Assembly (NCBI GenBank): GCA_023253875.1
Contig: JALRFC010000030.1
Coordinates: 1 to 11,346 of the forward strand
Length of the DNA: 11,346 nt
Origin: Candidatus Kapaibacterium sp.
Lineage (GTDB): Bacteria > Bacteroidota > Ignavibacteria > Kapaibacteriales > UBA961
Direction of reading: 5' to 3'
The notes under the pieces are model-generated. The model had not been told where the DNA came from. It did no database searches and was given only the letters and a program-made list of their open reading frames with translations. This document shows, in pieces, positions 6,447 to 11,346 of this stretch. Position 1 is the stretch's first letter, and every line of letters starts with the position of its first letter. The position numbers were made by a program, and so were the translations under genes.

Positions 6447-7850
6447 GTGTCAATTCAGGCATATACAATTGCTGTGCTTGAGATGGATCCTGCCTTGTCT
6501 TCATTGATACATGAATCTTTGGAAGACAAATATGCAGGGATATCTTCCTATGATTCTATTGATAGTGCTTTGGAATCATTCAAGGAAACTGAACCCGACC
6601 TATTGATACTTGATATTTTTCTGGGTCCTGTGAATGGTCTAGAAATAGTTGATGCTATTCGTTCCTCAGGGATGTCCTTCCCAATTATATTGATCACCGG
6701 TTTTAATGATATCAAACTTGCTGTGCGAGCAATGCGCATTGGTGCAGATGATTTCATTATCAAGCCATTTGATAAGGATCAATTAGAAGTCACTGTTGAT
6801 AGAGCATTGATCAATTATGCACTTAGAAAAAAAGTAAAAGAACTTGAAGCCAATCTGTATTTAGATGATTCCGCGGAGATTTTAGGTACATCTCCCGCTA
6901 TCCGCAAAGCTGTTCAAATAGCACAAATCGTTGCAAAAGCTGAAGATACTACAGCATTAATTCTTGGAGAGTCCGGTACAGGAAAAGAATTGATGGCTCG
7001 ATTCATTCACATGAGTAGCGGCAGATCAAGACAACCATTCATAACGATTAATTGTGGCGCCATTCCTAGGGATTTGGCTGAGAATGAGTTTTTCGGCTAT
7101 GAAAAAGGTGCCTTTACGGGTGCAACCGAAAAAGTAAAACCCGGTAGATTTGAGCAAGCAGACAAAGGTACGATTCTCCTTGATGAAGTTGGAGAACTAA
7201 GTCTTGAAATGCAAGTGAAATTACTGCGAGTGCTTCAGGAAAGAACCTTTTATCGTTTAGGTGGTACCAAAGAAGTAGAAGTGGATGTACGAGTTATTGC
7301 TGCAACAAATAGAGACCTTGAGCAATTGGTAGAAGAAGGTAAATTCCGTGAGGATCTCTATTATCGATTGAATGTCGCGATGATTGAATTACCACCTCTC
7401 AGAGATAGACAAGAAGATATTCTACCACTTGCAAGTGTATTTGTCACTGAATTCAATAAGAAATTTGGCAAAGCCGTTTCAGGATTTTCACCTGAAGCAG
7501 CAGATATCCTGCAGCATCATCCATGGAAAGGTAATATTCGTGAATTACGTAATGTGATCGAGCGTATCATTCTATTGGAATCAGAAGATACAATTTCAAA
7601 AGAGTCATTGTCTTTTCTTCGGAATACCTCGCAATCTCAAAAACACAAAGAATTACAAGATGGACAGCATACACTTCTTATACATCACGATGGTGTAGAG
7701 ATGAACAATGTAGTCAAGGACCTCATCCTTCAAACATTGAATATCACCGGGGGCAATCAGATTAGGGCTGCAAAAATATTGGGCGTGTCAAGAGCAAAAC
7801 TTCGTTATCGTATAGATCAACTTGGGATAAATACCAAGAATATTGATTGA
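6447..7850 (+). CDS. NtrC-family sigma-54-dependent response regulator (receiver, AAA+, Fis-type HTH)
   Basis: The 467-residue protein has three domains. The receiver (residues about 6-120) has the phospho-acceptor Asp56 in 'LLILDIFLG', Thr84 in 'ILITG' and Lys106 in 'IIKPFD'. The AAA+ domain (about 143-385) has Walker A 'GESGTGK' at 174-180, the sigma-54 contact loop 'GAFTGA' at 221-226, Walker B 'GTILLDEVGE' at 241-250 and 'REDLYYRLNV' at 301-310. The Fis-type HTH (about 422-461) contains 'NQIRAAKILGVSRAKLRYRI'. It should activate RNA polymerase with sigma-54 after phosphorylation. The second acidic pocket position appears to be Met13 in 'VLEMDPAL', where a Mg-binding Asp is usual. The start is GTG, because an in-frame stop lies at 6396-6398 and no ATG follows before residue 13. 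No sensor kinase is in the window, so its partner and targets are unknown. Secreted T9SS cargo genes lie on both sides. Confidence 0.95.
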   Translation: MSIQAYTIAVLEMDPALSSLIHESLEDKYAGISSYDSIDSALESFKETEPDLLILDIFLGPVNGLEIVDAIRSSGMSFPIILITGFNDIKLAVRAMRIGADDFIIKPFDKDQLEVTVDRALINYALRKKVKELEANLYLDDSAEILGTSPAIRKAVQIAQIVAKAEDTTALILGESGTGKELMARFIHMSSGRSRQPFITINCGAIPRDLAENEFFGYEKGAFTGATEKVKPGRFEQADKGTILLDEVGELSLEMQVKLLRVLQERTFYRLGGTKEVEVDVRVIAATNRDLEQLVEEGKFREDLYYRLNVAMIELPPLRDRQEDILPLASVFVTEFNKKFGKAVSGFSPEAADILQHHPWKGNIRELRNVIERIILLESEDTISKESLSFLRNTSQSQKHKELQDGQHTLLIHHDGVEMNNVVKDLILQTLNITGGNQIRAAKILGVSRAKLRYRIDQLGINTKNID

Positions 7851-7930
7851 AAGCCTTGATTCCCTTGTTGCTTTCTGCTTCACTGCGTATATTTCGACCG
7901 AATTATTCTTTCATTCCGAAGAGTCTCAAC

Positions 7931-10900
7931 ATGATATTGCGCTTTGCACTTACTTGTCTTTTCATATTGACTAGTTTCTCTTCTTTCATACCACTTTATT
8001 CTCAAAGTACAATCTCAGCTGTGATACCTGATCTTTGTTCCCCGGGAATGAATATCGCAATGGAAATCCTAGCACCTGCTTCAGAAAAAGGTGCTTTTGG
8101 AACAGATGGAATATATCTCAATAATTCATCTGATAATATTCGCGTACAAACACTTAATCCTGTAGATTCTAATAAGATTATATTCTCCCCTTTTATTATT
8201 AGTTGGGAAGGGAGAGTCATAAGCATACAAGCATTTGTTCCTCCACTTATTGCGGGTGGACCCAATCCAAATTCTTGGGATTGGTCTGTATTGCAAAATC
8301 AATTTCGTATTCCTATTTGCGTGATGGTAAATGGAGTCAGATCATCAATAGATACACTGTATATCGTTCAACCATTTGCATTTGGGAATCGAGTCAGTGA
8401 ATCACAAACAAGCGTATTTGGTGCCGGCACTTGGGGTAAAAGATCAAGAAAAGGCGCAATGATTGTTGATTCAATGATATTACCTTTGAATGGGAAATAT
8501 GAAGTAAGTACAAATGATTGCGATCCATTCCTTGAAGGCAATCAAGGATATCTGCCTTTTACACTTATTGTTCAGGGAAATGTACAAGGAAGTGGTAGCA
8601 TCATTTCTGTCAATGCTAATAGACAAAATGGTGGCCCCGGTGGCGGAGGTGGAGCAGGACCATTTTGTGATATTTCAAATCCAACTTCTAATGCAGGTAA
8701 TGGATATTCCGGTGGAGCACCTGGAGGGAGAAATGGTTCCGGAATTCCATTCACGAACAATTACTATGGTAATATTGGTACAGGAACAGGTAAAAATGTT
8801 GGAGGCCCTATTTCAGGGGCTACAATTACTGGAATTCAAGGTGGTGAATGTCGTGCTTATGAAGGTGGCGGTGGTGGCACAGGTCATCCATATGGCATGT
8901 CAGGATCCGGATCTTATGGAAGGAATGGTGAAATAGACGGATTTTATGGTGGTGGAAGTTCTCCAACGGATGGTCTATTTGGAGGCGGAGGAGGATATAG
9001 AACGAATGGTGCTTCTTCAAATGCAATCAATGGTGGAAAAACCGTCGGAAATAATGCTGTAGTTCCTCTTGCAGGTGGCAGTGGTGGCGGAACAGGAAAT
9101 CCAAAGGCAGGTTTTGGATCTATCACTTGTTCCGGATATGGCGGAGGAGGCGGTGGCGCTTTGAATATACATGGACAAACCATATCCAATATCTTTTTGG
9201 AGGCCAAAGGTGCGAGTGGTGAGGATAATAATCCAAATGGTGGCGGAGGTTCCGGTGGGTATATTGGCATTGGAGCTCGAGATGCAATTTCCACTATGTC
9301 ACATTCCATAGCCGGTGGCCCCGGTCCTACCTCCGGAGGAGAAGGTCGTTTCCGATTTGAATCACCAAGATATCCAACATTGAATCCTAATTCATATCCT
9401 ATGGTGAATCAACAAGGACAAGAAAGTTATCGTGGATTGACAATCGAACATGCTTCATTTCTAGATAGAACCAAAATCTTGAGTTTGACCTATTCATGTG
9501 GTGATAGCATTCAGTTCTATCTCAAGTCACATCATGGCAATTGGGTTCCCTATCTCAATTCAGAAGCTCGTGATCAAGGCCTGATGGTATTGGATCCGGC
9601 ATTGTTTCCGGATACATTGTACTATTTAATGGCAATGCAAACGAATGCGAAGTTTACACGCAAAAGTGAGTATGAACAAGAACCTGTGGCAATCATCTCA
9701 CAATCTGCTGCAAATATTTTTTATGTTCCTACATATCCAATCATTGGAAGTGATACCATCATTTCATTGTCCAATCCACTGCTTTGTTCTGATGATACAG
9801 TGTATCACACGCTTATAATCAAGAACAAAGGGAATGGACCTCTCATCATTGATTCAGCATATTGGCAACAAAAAAACAAAGGTTTTTTTACTGTCAAAAC
9901 CCAAAATTATCCGATTACAGTAAAAGCGGGTGATTCAATTAGGATTTTCATCGCATTTGCGAATGTCAAGCAACAAGGTATTTACTACGATACTTTGATT
10001 GTGAATTCCAATGCAAAAAATGATTCTTCGTGGAGGATTGCATATTCTGCCAAAAAAGAGATTCCTGAATTTGCTTATCGTACATTTGGAAATATGCAAT
10101 ATCAGAGAATATTCACCCTTCCGGAAACTTGTATTGGATCTCCGATAACCGATACGATTTATTTTATCAATCGCACGTCAATTCCAATACCAAAAGATAG
10201 TATTACCATCAAAGGGAATATGAATTGGTTGCTCGCTGTACAAAGTTCCATCATCCCTGGAAATGATAGCACGATGTGTATCATTCAATATATTCCACAA
10301 GATGATATACTGAACAATGTAACTCTTGAAGTACATTTCCCTTTATGTGATACCATTGATCGAATCACAATTCAAGGCAAAGGTAAAAGGACAATACTGT
10401 ATTCTGATAGGAACAGTATAATCACTCCAAATCAATCTATCGGAATGACAAATACAGAAACAGTAATAGTCAGAAATATCGGAACAGCAACTGCTTTCAT
10501 CAATGCTACTTCTTTTGGATTGCAATCGCCCTTTAATGTCACCAATACAATTCCATCATTACCAACTGAACTTTTGCCGGGTGATTCACTTGTAATAACA
10601 ATCTCAATCACAATGACTACAACGGGTACTTCAAATGATACATTAGCATTGTATGCAGTATCAAATGGAAGATCTTGTTTGGACTCATTATTTATACCGA
10701 TCTCCGCAACTGCCAATCTTCCCTCCATGGGAATTCGATTTGGAAATACACCAAAAGCGAATCCTAAGGCAGAATCCTATGAAATTCCAATTATCTATTC
10801 CATACCTGGTAAAGACTCCGTTCTTGCCGATATGACCATTGCATTTAGTGTTGAAGGGTCTGTATTTTATCCAAAAAGTGTTAGCAGAGGAATACTCACG

Positions 10901-11346
10901 AGTGCTTTGGATCCAAATGGAAAAAGAATCATACAAATTCGGTTTACAAAAGATCCATTATCAGTCAAAGACTCAATATTAACCACTGTCAAGGGTATCA
11001 TACAATTGGATACTCTTACAAATGCTTCTTTGAGCTGGCTTCCGGTTCAATGGAATACAAATCCATATGCTATGATTTCTACACAAAATGGAAATATCGT
11101 ACTAGATATCTGCGAAGTTGGAGGTAAAAGACTAGTCAATAATGGAATGTCGCCCGTATTTATGCAATTACTACCAAATCCCAATCAGGCGGGACAAGAT
11201 GTTCAACTCCAATTCCCTATTCATAGACTTGGTAATTATTCAGTTATTCTCACTGATCTCAGAGGGAAAATTGTTGTAGAAAAGTCTATTGAATTCAATG
11301 ATATACAAATATTAGGCAATAAACATTCAATGCAATTGCCTGTACA
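7931..11346 (+). CDS. Large T9SS-secreted surface protein with glycine-rich domain and Ig-like repeats (partial, cut by right edge)
   Basis: The frame stays open from the ATG at 7931 to the edge (1138 codons plus 2 nt). A signal peptide (MILRFALTCLFILTSFSSFI, then PLYSQ) is followed by a beta-rich region (about residues 26-230) with 'FGTDGIYLNNSSDNIRVQTLNP', 'TWGKRSRKGAMIVDSMILPL' and 'EGNQGYLPFTLIVQG'. Residues about 234-472 are glycine-rich (about 80 Gly by hand count), with GGGGG runs and 'GGGGSGGYIGIGARDAIS', reminiscent of ALK/LTK-type glycine-rich domains. Three ASH/HYDIN-like Ig domains follow (about 592-710, 711-820, 821-930); the second has Cys734 and Cys806 as a possible disulfide. 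A cohesin-like beta domain spans about 931-1070. 'LLPNPNQAGQDVQLQF' (from about 1080) and 'GNYSVILTDLRGKIV' begin a type A sorting domain cut by the edge. It is probably surface-anchored or released; adhesion or matrix function is inference. It starts 80 nt after the regulator gene. Confidence 0.85.
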   Translation, partial: MILRFALTCLFILTSFSSFIPLYSQSTISAVIPDLCSPGMNIAMEILAPASEKGAFGTDGIYLNNSSDNIRVQTLNPVDSNKIIFSPFIISWEGRVISIQAFVPPLIAGGPNPNSWDWSVLQNQFRIPICVMVNGVRSSIDTLYIVQPFAFGNRVSESQTSVFGAGTWGKRSRKGAMIVDSMILPLNGKYEVSTNDCDPFLEGNQGYLPFTLIVQGNVQGSGSIISVNANRQNGGPGGGGGAGPFCDISNPTSNAGNGYSGGAPGGRNGSGIPFTNNYYGNIGTGTGKNVGGPISGATITGIQGGECRAYEGGGGGTGHPYGMSGSGSYGRNGEIDGFYGGGSSPTDGLFGGGGGYRTNGASSNAINGGKTVGNNAVVPLAGGSGGGTGNPKAGFGSITCSGYGGGGGGALNIHGQTISNIFLEAKGASGEDNNPNGGGGSGGYIGIGARDAISTMSHSIAGGPGPTSGGEGRFRFESPRYPTLNPNSYPMVNQQGQESYRGLTIEHASFLDRTKILSLTYSCGDSIQFYLKSHHGNWVPYLNSEARDQGLMVLDPALFPDTLYYLMAMQTNAKFTRKSEYEQEPVAIISQSAANIFYVPTYPIIGSDTIISLSNPLLCSDDTVYHTLIIKNKGNGPLIIDSAYWQQKNKGFFTVKTQNYPITVKAGDSIRIFIAFANVKQQGIYYDTLIVNSNAKNDSSWRIAYSAKKEIPEFAYRTFGNMQYQRIFTLPETCIGSPITDTIYFINRTSIPIPKDSITIKGNMNWLLAVQSSIIPGNDSTMCIIQYIPQDDILNNVTLEVHFPLCDTIDRITIQGKGKRTILYSDRNSIITPNQSIGMTNTETVIVRNIGTATAFINATSFGLQSPFNVTNTIPSLPTELLPGDSLVITISITMTTTGTSNDTLALYAVSNGRSCLDSLFIPISATANLPSMGIRFGNTPKANPKAESYEIPIIYSIPGKDSVLADMTIAFSVEGSVFYPKSVSRGILTSALDPNGKRIIQIRFTKDPLSVKDSILTTVKGIIQLDTLTNASLSWLPVQWNTNPYAMISTQNGNIVLDICEVGGKRLVNNGMSPVFMQLLPNPNQAGQDVQLQFPIHRLGNYSVILTDLRGKIVVEKSIEFNDIQILGNKHSMQLPV

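Noticed and set aside
7855..7874. Possible sigma-54 promoter ahead of the large surface protein (TTGC near 7868)
   Set aside because: The -24 GG is missing at the required spacing, so it does not meet the -24/-12 consensus.
7849..7875. GAAAGC/GCTTTC inverted repeat after the regulator stop
   Set aside because: It has only 6 bp, a 15-nt loop and no T-run. It is too weak to call a terminator.
8514..8936. Plus-strand open frame of 140 codons
   Set aside because: It is out of frame within the long surface-protein gene. Its composition is a frame shadow of the glycine-rich part, whereas the main frame continues unbroken with recognisable domains.
8572..9309. Minus-strand open frames of 62, 66 and 121 codons rich in Pro or His
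   Set aside because: They are the reverse complement of the glycine codons of the plus-strand surface protein. They have no signal, domain or ribosome binding site.

Overview
The window reads as a stretch of an AT-rich bacterial chromosome from the Bacteroidota/Chlorobiota supergroup. An Ignavibacteria- or Kapabacteria-like lineage would fit, but the exact placement is an inference. The clues are a DUF6029-type outer-membrane barrel, an Omp28-related lipoprotein, and two secreted proteins with type IX secretion system (T9SS) C-terminal sorting domains. No mobile element, CRISPR array, tRNA or rRNA was seen.

Left half (1-5465, minus strand). Six genes run right to left with mostly short gaps: a TlpA-like thioredoxin-fold protein (5465-4932), a DUF6029 beta-barrel (4869-3121), an Omp28-related CxxC lipoprotein (3102-2254), a 110-residue three-helix membrane protein (2235-1903), gatA (1880-462), and a secreted protein cut by the left edge (423-1) that looks like the N-terminal part of a cell-wall amidase. 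Gaps of 18-38 nt suggest co-transcription from the barrel gene onward. The 62-nt gap after the TlpA gene holds a perfect 9-bp hairpin that could partly separate it from the rest. Two CxxC proteins flank a barrel that carries its own cysteine pair near its C-terminus, so the first three genes may form an extracytoplasmic thiol module.

Centre (5466-7930). A divergent intergenic region holds a terminator-like hairpin with its T-run on the minus strand. To its right, on the plus strand, lie a 235-residue secreted protein with a short T9SS sorting domain, a 125-nt intergenic region with an 18-bp perfect palindrome and a second compound hairpin, and an intact NtrC-type sigma-54 response regulator. 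One residue of the regulator's receiver acid pocket is atypical.

Right end (7931-11346). A very long plus-strand reading frame, open at the right edge (1138 codons visible), encodes a secreted surface protein. Its order is signal peptide, beta-rich N-terminal region, about 240 residues of glycine-rich sequence, three Ig-like (ASH/HYDIN-like) domains, a cohesin-like beta domain and the beginning of a T9SS sorting domain. The strongest candidates for new biology are this glycine-rich protein, the thiol/barrel cluster and the structured intergenic regions.
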